DNA of 64,000 bases from Lachnospiraceae bacterium (GCA_017615545.1 JAFZZY010000020.1:1-64000); one strand, 5' to 3'; numbered from the stretch's first letter, positions 35,364 to 45,615 are shown. Numbers and translations: made by a program. The notes: a model not told the origin generated them from the letters alone.

Positions 35364-36446
35364 ATGGGTAGAATTTACAACTTTTCAGCCGGTCCGGCGG
35401 TTTTACCGGAGGAAGTTTTACAGCAGGCAGCAGCAGATATGATGGATTACCACGGTTGCGGAATGTCCGTAATGGAGATGAGCCATCGTTCCAAAATGTT
35501 CCAGGATATCATCGATGAGGCAGAGAAAGATCTCCGCACTCTGATGAACATTCCGGATAACTACAAAGTTCTGTTCCTGCAGGGCGGCGCATCTCTTCAG
35601 TTTGCCATGATCCCGCTCAACCTGATGAAGAACAAAAAGGCTGATTATATCGTAACCGGCCAGTGGGCTAAGAAAGCATACCAGGAAGCGAAGAAGTACG
35701 GCGATGTAGTTGCAGTTGCATCCAGCGCTGATAAGACCTTCTCCTACATTCCGGATTGCTCCGATCTGCCGATCCGCGAGGACGCTGATTACGTTTACAT
35801 TTGCGAAAACAACACTATCTACGGAACCAAGTTCCACACATTGCCCAACACAAAGGGTAAGGATCTGATCTCCGACGTATCTTCCTGCTTCCTGTCTGAG
35901 CCGGTTGACGTGACCAAATACGGCATGATCTACGGCGGCGTACAGAAGAATATCGGACCTGCAGGTCTCGTTATCGCGATCATCCGCGAGGATCTCATCC
36001 CTGAGAGCGTAGACGAGAGCGTTCCGACCATGATGCAGTACAAGATCCACGTTGAGAATGGTTCTATGTACAATACTCCGAACTGCTGGGCTATCTACAT
36101 CTGCGGTCTCGTATTCAAGTGGCTGCTCAAGAACGGCGGCCTGGAGGCTATGCAGAAGAAGAACATCGAGAAGGCAAAAGTCCTTTACGATTTCCTCGAT
36201 CAGAGCAAGCTCTTCAAGGGTACCGTTGAGCCCGCTTCCCGTTCCCTTATGAACGTTCCGTTCGTAACGGGCAATGAAGAACTCGACGCTAAGTTCGTTA
36301 AAGAGGCAAAGGCTGCCGGCTTCGAGAACCTGAAGGGTCACAGAAGCGTAGGCGGTATGCGCGCAAGCATCTACAACGCTATGCCGAAGGCAGGCGTTGA
36401 GGCACTGGTTGAATTCATGAAGAAGTTTGAGGAGGAGAACGCATAA
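35364..36446 (+). CDS. serC: Phosphoserine aminotransferase
   Basis: 360 residues from ATG 35364 (GGAGG upstream; ATG 35352 is in frame but overlaps that site). Class V aminotransferase: YNFSAGPAVLPEEVL at the start, FLQGGASLQFAMIP, the PLP lysine in YGGVQKNIGPAGL (near residue 197) and MRASIYNAMP at the end. It makes 3-phosphoserine from 3-phosphohydroxypyruvate. Its stop overlaps the serA start by one base (TAATG). Confidence 0.95.
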   Translation: MGRIYNFSAGPAVLPEEVLQQAAADMMDYHGCGMSVMEMSHRSKMFQDIIDEAEKDLRTLMNIPDNYKVLFLQGGASLQFAMIPLNLMKNKKADYIVTGQWAKKAYQEAKKYGDVVAVASSADKTFSYIPDCSDLPIREDADYVYICENNTIYGTKFHTLPNTKGKDLISDVSSCFLSEPVDVTKYGMIYGGVQKNIGPAGLVIAIIREDLIPESVDESVPTMMQYKIHVENGSMYNTPNCWAIYICGLVFKWLLKNGGLEAMQKKNIEKAKVLYDFLDQSKLFKGTVEPASRSLMNVPFVTGNEELDAKFVKEAKAAGFENLKGHRSVGGMRASIYNAMPKAGVEALVEFMKKFEEENA

Positions 36447-37621
36447 TGAATAAGGTACATTGGATACATTGCCTGAATCCTATTGCTAAGATCGGTCTTA
36501 ACAATCTTCCTGAGAATTACGCTCTGACAGATGTTGTTGCTGAGGCAGACGGCATCCTGGTCCGCAGCGCAAAGATGCATGATATGGAACTTCCGGAGAA
36601 CCTTCTTGCGATCGCAAGAGCAGGTGCCGGCACCAATAACATCCCGCTCGACGTTTGCGCCGAGAAGGGTATCGTCGTATTCAACACACCGGGCGCTAAC
36701 GCTAACGGTGTTAAGGAACTCGTGATCGCAGGCATGCTGCTTGCGGCAAGAGATATCCACGGCGGTCTGAACTGGGTTGCTTCCGATGCAGCTGACGCTG
36801 ACATCGCGAAGACCGCAGAGAAAGAAAAGAAGAACTTCGCAGGAACCGAGATCAAGGGCAAGAAGCTCGGTATCATCGGTCTGGGCGCTATCGGTGTATT
36901 GGTTGCTAACGCAGCTGTACATCTCGGCATGGAAGTTTACGGATGCGATCCGTACCTGTCCCTGAACAACGCACTGCAGCTGTCCCGCGACGTTAAGGTC
37001 GTAAAGAGCTACGAGGACATCTACGAAGTATGTGATTTCATCACTCTGCATGTTCCGCTTTTGGATTCTACTAAGAACCTGATCAATGCAGAAGCTATCG
37101 CTAAGATGAAGGACGGCGTTGTTGTGATCAACTGCGCACGTGACCTCGTTGTTGACGAGCCGGCTATGCTGGAAGCTCTCGAGGCCGGTAAGGTACGCAA
37201 GTACGTTTCCGACTTCCCGAATGCAACCACCGCTGGTAAGAAGGGCGTTATCCTCACACCGCACCTGGGCGCTTCTACCGAAGAGTCCGAGGATAACTGC
37301 GCGATCATGGCAGTAGATGAGATCGTTGACTACCTGGATAACGGTAACATCCGCAACTCCGTTAACTACCCGGCATGTTCGCTTGGTAAGCTGACCCACG
37401 CTGCACGTGTAACTGTTGCTCACAAGAATATCCCCAACGTGATCAGCAAGTTCACCGCATGCGCTGGCGAGAGCGGCATCAACATCGAGCAGATGGTATC
37501 CGCAAGCCGTGGTGAGTATTCCTACGCGATCTACGATGTGAACTCCAAGGTAAGCGATGACTTCATCACCAAGTTGTCCGCGATCGATGGCGTTCTTAAG
37601 GTTCGTGTGATTGAGAAATAA
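36446..37621 (+). CDS. serA: D-3-phosphoglycerate dehydrogenase
   Basis: 391 residues. D-2-hydroxyacid dehydrogenase fold: ARAGAGTNNIPLD, the NAD loop GLGAIGVLVANAAVHLGMEVYGCDP-type Rossmann (about 150-175), Arg in NCARDLVVDE, and the His-bearing LTPHLGASTEESEDN. A C-terminal ACT-like domain (about residues 320-391) probably senses serine. It catalyses the first step of serine synthesis. The terminator at 37647-37686 ends the unit before the DUF1015 gene. Confidence 0.93.
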   Translation: MNKVHWIHCLNPIAKIGLNNLPENYALTDVVAEADGILVRSAKMHDMELPENLLAIARAGAGTNNIPLDVCAEKGIVVFNTPGANANGVKELVIAGMLLAARDIHGGLNWVASDAADADIAKTAEKEKKNFAGTEIKGKKLGIIGLGAIGVLVANAAVHLGMEVYGCDPYLSLNNALQLSRDVKVVKSYEDIYEVCDFITLHVPLLDSTKNLINAEAIAKMKDGVVVINCARDLVVDEPAMLEALEAGKVRKYVSDFPNATTAGKKGVILTPHLGASTEESEDNCAIMAVDEIVDYLDNGNIRNSVNYPACSLGKLTHAARVTVAHKNIPNVISKFTACAGESGINIEQMVSASRGEYSYAIYDVNSKVSDDFITKLSAIDGVLKVRVIEK

Positions 37622-37646
37622 CACTAAGTAAACACTATATCATTGC

Positions 37647-37686
37647 GATTCTCCAATGCGGTTTATGTATTGGAGAATCCTTTTTT
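37647..37686 (+). terminator. Rho-independent terminator after serA
   Basis: A perfect 11-bp stem (37647-37657 with 37669-37679), an 11-base loop, then CTTTTTT. Confidence 0.85.
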
Positions 37687-37695
37687 GGAGGAAAT

Positions 37696-38931
37696 ATGGC
37701 TATCGTTAGACCATTTTGCGGTGTTCGTCCCGCGAAGGAAGTAGTAGCAGAGGTTGCTGCGCTTCCCTATGACGTATACAACCGGGAGGAAGCCGCAGCG
37801 GCGGTAAAGGGTCACCCCCTCTCGTTTTTGAACATTGACCGCGCGGAAACGCAGTTTGATGCTTCGGTGGACATGTACGCGGACTGCGTATATGAGAAGG
37901 CGAAGGAGATGCTGAACGCGCAGATCGCGGATGGCACTTACGTGACCGATGCGACGCCCTGCTTCTACGTGTACCGCCTGATCATGGACGGACGCGCGCA
38001 GACCGGTATCGTCGGCTGCAGCAGCGTGGATGACTATGTGAACAATGTCATCAAGAAGCATGAGAATACCCGTGCAGATAAAGAGCAGGACCGTATCCGC
38101 CACGTCGATACGTGCAGCGCGCAGACCGGTCCGATCTTCCTGGCATATCGTAGCAACGCGCAGATCGCGCAGATCACTGCGGACGTGATGAAGGAGGAGC
38201 CACTCTACGATTTCACGGCTGATGACGGCATTTCCCACACCATTTGGAAGATCGCAGATCCCGTGCTCGTAGCGCGCCTGTCACAGGCGTTCGAGGCGGT
38301 TCCGAACACCTACATCGCCGATGGACATCACCGTGCCGCTTCGGCGGTCAAGGTAGGCCTGAAGCGCCGTGCTGAGAACCCTGGCTACACCGGAAGCGAG
38401 GAGTTCAATTTCTTCCTTTCCGTTCTGTTCCCGGAGGACGAGCTCATGATCCTGCCGTATAACCGTGTCGTTGCGGACCTGAACGGCCGCACGAAGGAAG
38501 AGTTCCTTAAGGCACTCACGGACGCAGGTTTCACGTATAAGAAGAGCGATGTGCAGGTTGCACCCACAAAGCCGATGACCTTCGGTATGTTCCTGGATGA
38601 GACCTGGTATGTGCTCAAGGCAGCGCCTTCCATGGGCAGCGATGACCCGGTTAAGGGCCTCGACGTTTCCGTACTGCAGGACCACCTGCTGGATCCGATC
38701 CTCGGAATTAAGGATCCGCGTGTGGATAAGCGCATCGACTTCATCGGCGGCATCCGCGGCCTGAATGAACTGGAGCGCCGCGTTCACACCGACATGACGG
38801 TAGCATTTTCCATGTATGCAACGACGATCTCACAGTTGTTCGACGTCGCAGATGCAGGACTTCTGATGCCGCCGAAGTCGACGTGGTTTGAGCCGAAGCT
38901 CCGTAGCGGACTGCTCATTCATAAGATTTAA
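37696..38931 (+). CDS. DUF1015 family protein
   Basis: 411 residues. It starts MAIVRPFCGVRPAKEVVAEVAALPYDVYN and contains IADGHHRAASA (near residue 207), both diagnostic of DUF1015. The function is not established; the gene is often next to serC and serA in Clostridia, as here, which hints at a link to serine metabolism. The His-rich ADGHHR would suit a nucleotide or metal site (inference). Start is directly after the serA terminator, with TTGGAGG upstream. Confidence 0.88.
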   Translation: MAIVRPFCGVRPAKEVVAEVAALPYDVYNREEAAAAVKGHPLSFLNIDRAETQFDASVDMYADCVYEKAKEMLNAQIADGTYVTDATPCFYVYRLIMDGRAQTGIVGCSSVDDYVNNVIKKHENTRADKEQDRIRHVDTCSAQTGPIFLAYRSNAQIAQITADVMKEEPLYDFTADDGISHTIWKIADPVLVARLSQAFEAVPNTYIADGHHRAASAVKVGLKRRAENPGYTGSEEFNFFLSVLFPEDELMILPYNRVVADLNGRTKEEFLKALTDAGFTYKKSDVQVAPTKPMTFGMFLDETWYVLKAAPSMGSDDPVKGLDVSVLQDHLLDPILGIKDPRVDKRIDFIGGIRGLNELERRVHTDMTVAFSMYATTISQLFDVADAGLLMPPKSTWFEPKLRSGLLIHKI

Positions 38932-38950
38932 GATTACAATGGAGGACGGT

Positions 38951-40738
38951 TTGGATAAGATCTGGAGAGTACGCGCAAATAAAGTGGATTTTGAAGGTTT
39001 TTCAAAGCAACTGGGGGTCTCCCCCTATCTGGTTCGGATCATGGCGAATCGCGGCCTGACGACGGTCGAAGCGATGCGGCATTTTCTGGACGCGGATCCT
39101 TTGAGCCTACACGATCCCGCGCAGCTTCCGGACGCGATCCAGGCCGTCCTTTTGCTTTCGGAAGCCCTTAAAAGCGGACAGAAGATCCGCATTTTGGGCG
39201 ACTACGATATCGACGGCGTATGTTCGGTCACGATCCTGTACCGCGCACTGTGCGGCCTGGCCCGCGAGGGCACGGTCGACTGGCAGGTGCCGCACCGCAT
39301 CGAGGACGGCTTCGGCCTGAACCCGAAGATCATCGAGAAGGCGCACGAGGATGGCGTCGATCTGCTGATCACCTGCGATAACGGTATCGCGGCGGGAGCG
39401 GAGGTGCAGATGGCACGTGATCTCGGGATCACGGTCGTTGTGACGGATCACCACGAGGTGCCGCAGGACGGCGGCAGTCTGGGGCATGCCAATGCAGTCG
39501 TGGATCCGAAGCGCGCGGACAATGCTTACCCGTTTACCGGCATCTGCGGCGCTGTCGTGGCGTGGAAACTGATGCAGGTACTCTATGACCATGCCGAGGG
39601 ACATTCCTCGCGGGAACTCTGGCCGCTGATCGAATTTGCCGCGATCGCGACCGTGGGCGATGTCATGGATCTGATGGATGAGAACCGGACTATCGTTCAG
39701 CTCGGCCTCATGCGCATCCGCGAAAACCACGGCTCGCAGTATTTGGGCCTGCAGGCGCTCATGGAGGCATGCGAACTCGCGCCGGAGATCTTCAGCAGTT
39801 ACCACATCGGCTTCATCCTGGGGCCGACGCTGAACGCCGGAGGCCGTCTGGAAACGGCGGAAAAATCGGTGCGCCTCTTCATCTCCGAAGACACGGAAGA
39901 GGCAGAAAACCTCTCTGAGGAACTTCACGAACTGAATACCAAACGTAAGCAAATGACGGAAGCAGCGGTGCAGAAGGCCGTAGAGCAGATCGGCCCGCCG
40001 GCAGACCTTACGGCCGATTCGGACCGGGTGCTGGTGGTTTATCTGCCAGACTGCCACGAGAGCGTTGCCGGCATCGTCGCCGGGCGCATCCGCGAGACCT
40101 ACTACCGGCCGACCTTCGTCATCACGAAGGCGAAAGAGGGGCTGAAAGGCTCCGGCCGTTCCATCCCCGGCTACGACATGTTCCACTCGATGGAGCAGGT
40201 GGGCAGCTACCTCACGAAGTTCGGCGGCCACGAAATGGCGGCCGGCCTGTCGCTCACAGAGGAGAACCTGGAGCCCTTCCGCCGCGCCATCAACGAGGCC
40301 TGCACATTGACCGAGGACTTGCTGCGCGAGAAGGTGTGGATCGACATCCCGATGCCCGCATCCTTCGTAACGGCGTCCTTCGTTTCGGAGTTGGCTCTCC
40401 TGGAACCTCTCGGTAAGGGCAATGAATCCCCGACCCTCGCGGAGAAAAACCTCCGCATCCTGCGCATTTCCCGCATGGGGAAGGAACGCCAGTTCCTGCG
40501 CCTCGAGGTGATCAGCGAGAACGGTTTCCGCTACAGCATCCCGTATTTCGGCGACGCAAACGCGATGCAGGACGACGCGATCCGCGCCTGCGGTGAGGAA
40601 GCCTGGAACCGTGCCACGATGGGCCAGGAAAATGCGATCCGTCTCCAGATCATCTACACGCCGGCCTTCAATACATTCCGCGGCGAAACGCAGATCACTT
40701 ACCGTTTGAAACATTATCAATTTGTAAAAAAATCTTGA
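38951..40738 (+). CDS. recJ: Single-stranded-DNA-specific exonuclease RecJ
   Basis: 595 residues if started at TTG 38951, which has GGAGG (38941-38945) 5 bases before it; ATG 38939 is in frame but itself overlaps that site and lacks one of its own. DHH phosphoesterase: ILGDYDIDGVCSVTILYRAL, TCDNGIAAG and VVTDHHEVP bind Mn2+/Mg2+; DHHA1 domain with GRSIPGYDMF and KFGGHEMAAGLSL; C-terminal OB-like part. It degrades single-stranded DNA 5' to 3' in repair and recombination. It follows DUF1015 by 19 bases; the relA promoter begins at its stop codon. Confidence 0.92.
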   Translation: MDKIWRVRANKVDFEGFSKQLGVSPYLVRIMANRGLTTVEAMRHFLDADPLSLHDPAQLPDAIQAVLLLSEALKSGQKIRILGDYDIDGVCSVTILYRALCGLAREGTVDWQVPHRIEDGFGLNPKIIEKAHEDGVDLLITCDNGIAAGAEVQMARDLGITVVVTDHHEVPQDGGSLGHANAVVDPKRADNAYPFTGICGAVVAWKLMQVLYDHAEGHSSRELWPLIEFAAIATVGDVMDLMDENRTIVQLGLMRIRENHGSQYLGLQALMEACELAPEIFSSYHIGFILGPTLNAGGRLETAEKSVRLFISEDTEEAENLSEELHELNTKRKQMTEAAVQKAVEQIGPPADLTADSDRVLVVYLPDCHESVAGIVAGRIRETYYRPTFVITKAKEGLKGSGRSIPGYDMFHSMEQVGSYLTKFGGHEMAAGLSLTEENLEPFRRAINEACTLTEDLLREKVWIDIPMPASFVTASFVSELALLEPLGKGNESPTLAEKNLRILRISRMGKERQFLRLEVISENGFRYSIPYFGDANAMQDDAIRACGEEAWNRATMGQENAIRLQIIYTPAFNTFRGETQITYRLKHYQFVKKS

Positions 40739-40763
40739 AAAATTCGGGATATCATATTATACT
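40735..40763 (+). promoter_or_regulatory. Promoter for relA
   Basis: -35 TTGAAA (40735-40740) overlapping the recJ stop, 17-base spacer, -10 TATACT (40758-40763). The leader of about 75 bases holds a palindrome, GCAGCATGCTGC. Confidence 0.7.
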
Positions 40764-40842
40764 GATTTATTATACAGTTTACAAAGTGTGATGCAGCATG
40801 CTGCGTAGCACACCATGATCATATCAGAAAGGAGCAGGTGCC

Positions 40843-43266
40843 ATGTCGGACGAGAAGAAATTTACAAATGAACCGGATCCCGAAAATGTTTTGGCACCGG
40901 TAGAGCGGATCTCCCTTCTGGAGGATCATGTACAACAGGCCGGCCGCGAGTTGCAGCCGACGGACGGAGAGCAGCCGTCCCAAACCACGCAGAGCCTCGA
41001 AGATTTTCTGGCCAGTTCCATGAGCCGCCATGCCATGGATAACAAATCGCCGGAAGAACTTCGGGAACTTTTGATGCAGATCATCCGCGCATACCATCCC
41101 TCGGATGATCTGAGCCTGATCGAAAAAGCATACGATACCGCAGCGAAGATGCATGCGGATCAGAAACGCCGCTCCGGCGACCCGTACATCATTCACCCGT
41201 TGAGCGTGGCGATCATCCTGGCCAGCCTCCAGCTGGATAAGGAGACCATCGCGGCGGGACTTTTACATGATGTCGTGGAAGATACACCGTTTACGGACGA
41301 AGACATGCGCCGCGAGTTCGGCGAGGAAGTCGCACTTCTGGTAGACGGAGTCACAAAACTGGATAAGGTCAGCATCGGCAACGATAAGGTGGAACGCCAG
41401 GCGGAGAACCTGCGTAAGATGTTCCTCGCGATGGCGAAGGATATCCGAGTCATCCTGATCAAACTCGCCGACCGCCTGAACAACATGCGTACGCTTCAGT
41501 ACATGTCCGAGACGAAGCAGAAGGAGATCGCCCGCGAGACGATGGAGATCTATTCACCCATTGCCCACAGGCTCGGTATCTCCAAGATCAAGATCGAACT
41601 CGATGACCTGTCCCTGAAGTACCTGGAGCCCGAGGTCTACTACGACCTCGTGGAGAAGATCGCCTTGCGCCGCAACGAGCGCGAGGATTATGTAAAGGCG
41701 ATCGTAGAAGAGGTGGCGAAGCATATCGCGGACGCCGGCATCAAGGCGACCGTCGACGGACGTGTAAAGCACTTCTTCAGCATTTACAAAAAGATGAAAA
41801 ACCAGAACAAATCGCTGGATGAGATCTACGATCTCTTTGCGGTGCGCATCCTCGTGGACAGTGTGAAGGACTGTTACGCGGCGCTCGGCGTCATCCACGG
41901 TTTGTATAATCCCATCCCTTCCCGGATCAAGGATTACATCGCCATGCCGAAGCCCAATATGTATCAGTCGCTGCATACCACACTGATCAGCAACACGGGC
42001 CGGCCGTTCGAGATCCAGATCCGCACTTACGAGATGCACCGTACCGCGGAATACGGTATCGCGGCGCACTGGAAGTATAAAGAGGCGCAGTCCGGCGTCA
42101 AGACCGAAGCCGGCGAGGAAGCAAAGCTCGGCTGGCTCCGTGAGATCCTGGAGTGGCAGAAGGAAGAGACCGACAACAAGCAGTTCATGAACCTCGTCAA
42201 GAGCGACCTGGACCTGTTCTCGGACACCGTTTTCTGCTTCACCCCGACCGGTGACGTGAAGAACCTGCGAAAGGGTTCCACGCCCATCGATTTCGCCTAC
42301 GCGGTCCATTCGAACGTGGGCAATACCATGGTCGGCTGTCGTATCAACGAGAAGATCATGCCCATCGACACGGAGTTGCAGAACGGCGACCGCGTCGAGA
42401 TCATCTGTTCGCCGAACTCACACGGGCCGTCCCGTGACTGGCTCTCCATCGTAAAGAGCACGCAGGCGAAAAACAAGATCAATATGTGGTTCAAGCAGCA
42501 GTTCAAGGAGGAGAACATCACTCGCGGCCGTGAACTGGTGCAGCAATATATCAAGTCCAAGGGCTGGGTGCTCTCGGATCTGGTCCGCCCGGAATTCATC
42601 GATAAGGTGCTGGCGAAATACGGTTTCCGCGACTGGGACTCCGTGCTGGCGGCCATCGGCCACGGCGGCCTGAAGGAAGGCCAGGTGGTAAACCGTCTGG
42701 CGGAAGAGCTTGAGAAAAAGAAGAAGCGCGAGATGACGGACGCGCAGGTGCTGGAGAGCATCTCGGAGACCGCAAAGGAGCGCGTGATCCCGCAGTCGAA
42801 CCGCCACAAAGGCGGAATCGTCGTCAAAGGTATGGAGGACCTGGCCGTTCGTTTTTCGAAGTGTTGTTCTCCGGTGCCCGGGGATGACATCGTCGGCTTC
42901 GTGACCCGCGGCCGCGGAATTTCCGTCCACCGCGTGGACTGTGTCAATATCGTCAACCTGCCTGAGGCAGAAAAAAGCCGCCTGATCGAGGCGACCTGGC
43001 AGGCCGGCGAGGATAAATCCGGCGAGACATATGTCACTGAGATCGTGATCTATATGTACAACCGGTTGGGACTGATGGTGGATATCTCTAAGGTATTTAC
43101 CGAGGAGGAGATCGACATCCTGTCGATGATCTCCCGTGTGAATAAGCAGGGCATCGTGACCATCGTCATGTCCTTCGAGATCCGCGGTAAGGCGGAACTC
43201 AAACATTTGTTTGACAAATTGCATAACGTCACAGGCGTTATCGATGTAGAACGTACCAAGGGCTAG
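40843..43266 (+). CDS. relA: Bifunctional (p)ppGpp synthetase/hydrolase (RelA/SpoT, Rel)
   Basis: 807 residues, about 70 longer than B. subtilis Rel because of a hydrophilic N-terminal extension (1-70). HD hydrolase domain with H118 and H142-D143 (GLLHDVVEDTPF), so hydrolysis is probably intact. Synthetase domain (about 310-420) with YKKMKNQNKSLDEIYDL and KPNMYQSLHTTL. A TGS domain, a zinc-finger-like RFSKCCSPVPGDDIVGF region and a C-terminal ACT domain follow. It sets ppGpp levels on stalled ribosomes. First gene of the MBL-hemZ group. Confidence 0.95.
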   Translation: MSDEKKFTNEPDPENVLAPVERISLLEDHVQQAGRELQPTDGEQPSQTTQSLEDFLASSMSRHAMDNKSPEELRELLMQIIRAYHPSDDLSLIEKAYDTAAKMHADQKRRSGDPYIIHPLSVAIILASLQLDKETIAAGLLHDVVEDTPFTDEDMRREFGEEVALLVDGVTKLDKVSIGNDKVERQAENLRKMFLAMAKDIRVILIKLADRLNNMRTLQYMSETKQKEIARETMEIYSPIAHRLGISKIKIELDDLSLKYLEPEVYYDLVEKIALRRNEREDYVKAIVEEVAKHIADAGIKATVDGRVKHFFSIYKKMKNQNKSLDEIYDLFAVRILVDSVKDCYAALGVIHGLYNPIPSRIKDYIAMPKPNMYQSLHTTLISNTGRPFEIQIRTYEMHRTAEYGIAAHWKYKEAQSGVKTEAGEEAKLGWLREILEWQKEETDNKQFMNLVKSDLDLFSDTVFCFTPTGDVKNLRKGSTPIDFAYAVHSNVGNTMVGCRINEKIMPIDTELQNGDRVEIICSPNSHGPSRDWLSIVKSTQAKNKINMWFKQQFKEENITRGRELVQQYIKSKGWVLSDLVRPEFIDKVLAKYGFRDWDSVLAAIGHGGLKEGQVVNRLAEELEKKKKREMTDAQVLESISETAKERVIPQSNRHKGGIVVKGMEDLAVRFSKCCSPVPGDDIVGFVTRGRGISVHRVDCVNIVNLPEAEKSRLIEATWQAGEDKSGETYVTEIVIYMYNRLGLMVDISKVFTEEEIDILSMISRVNKQGIVTIVMSFEIRGKAELKHLFDKLHNVTGVIDVERTKG

Positions 43267-43287
43267 AGGGTATCCGAGGATACCCTC
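43266..43287 (+). terminator. Hairpin after relA
   Basis: GAGGGTATCC (43266-43275) pairs with GGATACCCTC (43278-43287), starting inside the stop codon. It is followed by CGCTTTG, so it is a weak terminator or a processing hairpin. Confidence 0.45.
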
Positions 43288-43313
43288 CGCTTTGTATAGA
43301 GAGGAGATGCGTT

Positions 43314-44003
43314 ATGGAGCCGAACGTACAGAACAACACAGAGCTGAAGTTCAAGATCGTCCAGATGACGGTCGGACAGCTGGCGGAAAACTGCTATCTG
43401 TTTATCAATGCGCAGACGAAGGAAGGGTTTATCGTGGACCCGGGCGACGAGGCTTCGCGCATCAGCGTGCGCGTGGGCCACGAGCAGATGAAGCCGACGG
43501 CCATCCTTTTGACGCACGGACATTTTGACCATTTTCTGGCGGCGGATGAGCTCGCGAAACGGTACGAGATCCCCGTCTATATACACGAGGAGGATGCCTC
43601 CCTGCTGGAGGATCCGAACGACAACCTGTCGCTGCCGTTCTTCGGAATCCGCGCGACTTTGAAAGCGGATAAGACATTTACCGAGGGGGACATACTGTCC
43701 CTGTGCGGTTATGATTTCAAGGTCATCCACACGCCCGGCCATACGCGCGGCAGCGTTTGCTTCTACCAGGAAGAACTGGGGATCTGCTTTTCCGGCGACA
43801 CGTTGTTCTGTGAATCGCTGGGGCGCACGGATTTCCCCGGGGGCAATGTAAAAGACATCGTGGCGAGCATCTGCAAGAAGCTGCTGCTCGCATTGCCCGA
43901 GGATACGGTCGTATACCCGGGACACAACGAGCAGACGACCATCGAACACGAAAAGAAATACAATCCGACCGCACCGTACATGGCGCGGTACACGAAGGAA
44001 TGA
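43314..44003 (+). CDS. MBL-fold metallo-hydrolase (glyoxalase II-like)
   Basis: 229 residues with the metal motif H68-G-H70-F-D72-H73, later HTPGHTRGS, FSGDTLF and the C-terminal VYPGHNEQTTIEHEK. This arrangement matches the short YcbL/GloB-like hydrolases that act on thioesters such as S-lactoylglutathione, although the in vivo substrate in Clostridia (which often lack glutathione) is unknown. GAGGAG upstream of ATG; hemZ follows after 13 bases. Confidence 0.88.
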   Translation: MEPNVQNNTELKFKIVQMTVGQLAENCYLFINAQTKEGFIVDPGDEASRISVRVGHEQMKPTAILLTHGHFDHFLAADELAKRYEIPVYIHEEDASLLEDPNDNLSLPFFGIRATLKADKTFTEGDILSLCGYDFKVIHTPGHTRGSVCFYQEELGICFSGDTLFCESLGRTDFPGGNVKDIVASICKKLLLALPEDTVVYPGHNEQTTIEHEKKYNPTAPYMARYTKE

Positions 44004-44016
44004 GAAAGCAGGAGAG

Positions 44017-45537
44017 ATGTTGATCATCGGTCTGGATTGGGAAGAAAGTGAATACATGGTACGCGGACTGGTGATGTCGTTTTTCCCGCACCAGGAGTTT
44101 GGCGTGGACCTGACGCCCGCGGATGAGCTTTCCGCGGAGCAGAAGAGGGAGCGCCTGCAGGTCGAGCATAACCGGGTCACCTATTACAATGCGGAGGGGA
44201 AGGAATACTCCGCGGACTACGTGCGCCCGAGCGAGGCCGGCGGGAAGGCTGAAAGCGCCGATTTGGAGCCCGATGAAGCCTCCGAAGCGCCGCAGATGAC
44301 AAAGAAGATCCCGATAGAGGACTGTCGTGCGCTTGAGAGGGCCGTATTCGAGGTTTTAGGGCGCGCAACGCATATTTCCCTGCCCTGGGGCATATTGACC
44401 GGTGTGAGGCCTACAAAGCTTCCTATGGCCATGTTACGCGACGGCATGGAGGACGCTGCCATCCGCGAGCGCCTCGAGACAGAGTTCCGCATCTCCCCGG
44501 AGAAGGCGGCGACGGCGACGGACATCGCGCGCCGCGAACTGAAACTCCTGAATGAGATCGACTATAAAAACGGTTACAGCCTGTATATCGGCATTCCGTT
44601 CTGCCCGACGATCTGCCTGTACTGCTCGTTTTCGGCCTACCCGCTGGCGGCCTGGAAGACACGCGTGGACGACTATCTGGACGCGCTGGAGCGGGAAATG
44701 ATCGCCGCAGGCGAGATGTTTAAGGACCGCATCCTGCAGGCCGTATATATCGGCGGCGGCACGCCGACTTCACTGACGCCGGAGCAGCTGACGCGGCTGT
44801 GCGCCATGGTGCACAAATACTTCGACTTCAGCCACGTGCGGGAGTTCACGATCGAAGCCGGCCGGCCGGACAGCATTGATCGCGACAAACTGTACGCGAT
44901 CCGGGAGGGCGGGGCAGACCGCATCTCGGTGAACCCGCAGAGCATGCAGCAGCGCACGCTGGACCTGATCGGGCGGCGGCATCAGGTGGAGCAGGTCGTG
45001 GACACCTTCCATCTGGCACGCGAGATGGGCTTCGACAACATCAACATGGACATCATCCTGGGCCTGCCCGGCGAGACGGAGGCGGATGTTGCGGACACCC
45101 TGCAGAAGATCGCGGCGCTGAAGCCGGATAACCTGACCGTGCACTCGCTGGCGATCAAACGCGCGGCGCGGCTGAACATCTTCTGGGAGCAGTTCGCCCA
45201 CATGGAGATGAAGAACAGCGACGCGACCATGCGCCTGGCGTATCAGACCGCGGCGCAGATGGGCATGAACCCGTACTACCTGTACCGCCAGAAGAATATG
45301 GCGGGCAACTTCGAAAACGTCGGTTTTGCGACGCCGGGTAAGGAGGGACTCTACAACATCCTCATCATGGAGGAGGTGCAGTCCATCGTGGCCCTCGGCG
45401 CGGGCGCATCGACGAAGGCGGTCTTCGCGAACGGCCATATCGAGCGCTGCGAGAACGTGAAAGAGGTCGGGGGATACATTGACCGTATCGACGAGATGAT
45501 CGGTCGCAAGCGCAAGCTATTCTTGCAAGAAATGTGA
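44017..45537 (+). CDS. hemZ: Coproporphyrinogen dehydrogenase HemZ (radical SAM)
   Basis: 506 residues. The N-terminal 180 residues are a HemZ-specific region, followed by the radical SAM motif C196-x3-C200-x2-C203 (CPTICLYCSFSAYPL), the GGGTPTSL segment, then DIILGLPGE and the family end including YRQKNMAGNFENVG. It is a close relative of HemN/HemW; in Clostridia that make little heme, some members act as heme chaperones, so an oxidase role is not assured. Placed between the MBL hydrolase and DegV genes. Confidence 0.9.
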   Translation: MLIIGLDWEESEYMVRGLVMSFFPHQEFGVDLTPADELSAEQKRERLQVEHNRVTYYNAEGKEYSADYVRPSEAGGKAESADLEPDEASEAPQMTKKIPIEDCRALERAVFEVLGRATHISLPWGILTGVRPTKLPMAMLRDGMEDAAIRERLETEFRISPEKAATATDIARRELKLLNEIDYKNGYSLYIGIPFCPTICLYCSFSAYPLAAWKTRVDDYLDALEREMIAAGEMFKDRILQAVYIGGGTPTSLTPEQLTRLCAMVHKYFDFSHVREFTIEAGRPDSIDRDKLYAIREGGADRISVNPQSMQQRTLDLIGRRHQVEQVVDTFHLAREMGFDNINMDIILGLPGETEADVADTLQKIAALKPDNLTVHSLAIKRAARLNIFWEQFAHMEMKNSDATMRLAYQTAAQMGMNPYYLYRQKNMAGNFENVGFATPGKEGLYNILIMEEVQSIVALGAGASTKAVFANGHIERCENVKEVGGYIDRIDEMIGRKRKLFLQEM

Positions 45538-45551
45538 GTTTATTGTATAAT
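45523..45551 (+). promoter_or_regulatory. Promoter for the DegV-family gene
   Basis: -35 TTGCAA (45523-45528) inside the end of hemZ, 17-base spacer, perfect -10 TATAAT (45546-45551). Start codon at 45616. Confidence 0.72.
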
Positions 45552-45615
45552 ATAAGATGGCGCACCCGTTGCTTTGCAAGACGTGTGCCTAAAATGGTTT
45601 TATAAGAGCAGTACT

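Noticed and set aside
45585..45593. Possible tenth copy of the 36-bp repeat near degV (GTGCCTAAA)
   Set aside because: The bases 27 positions on do not match the right arm, so it is only a chance half-site.
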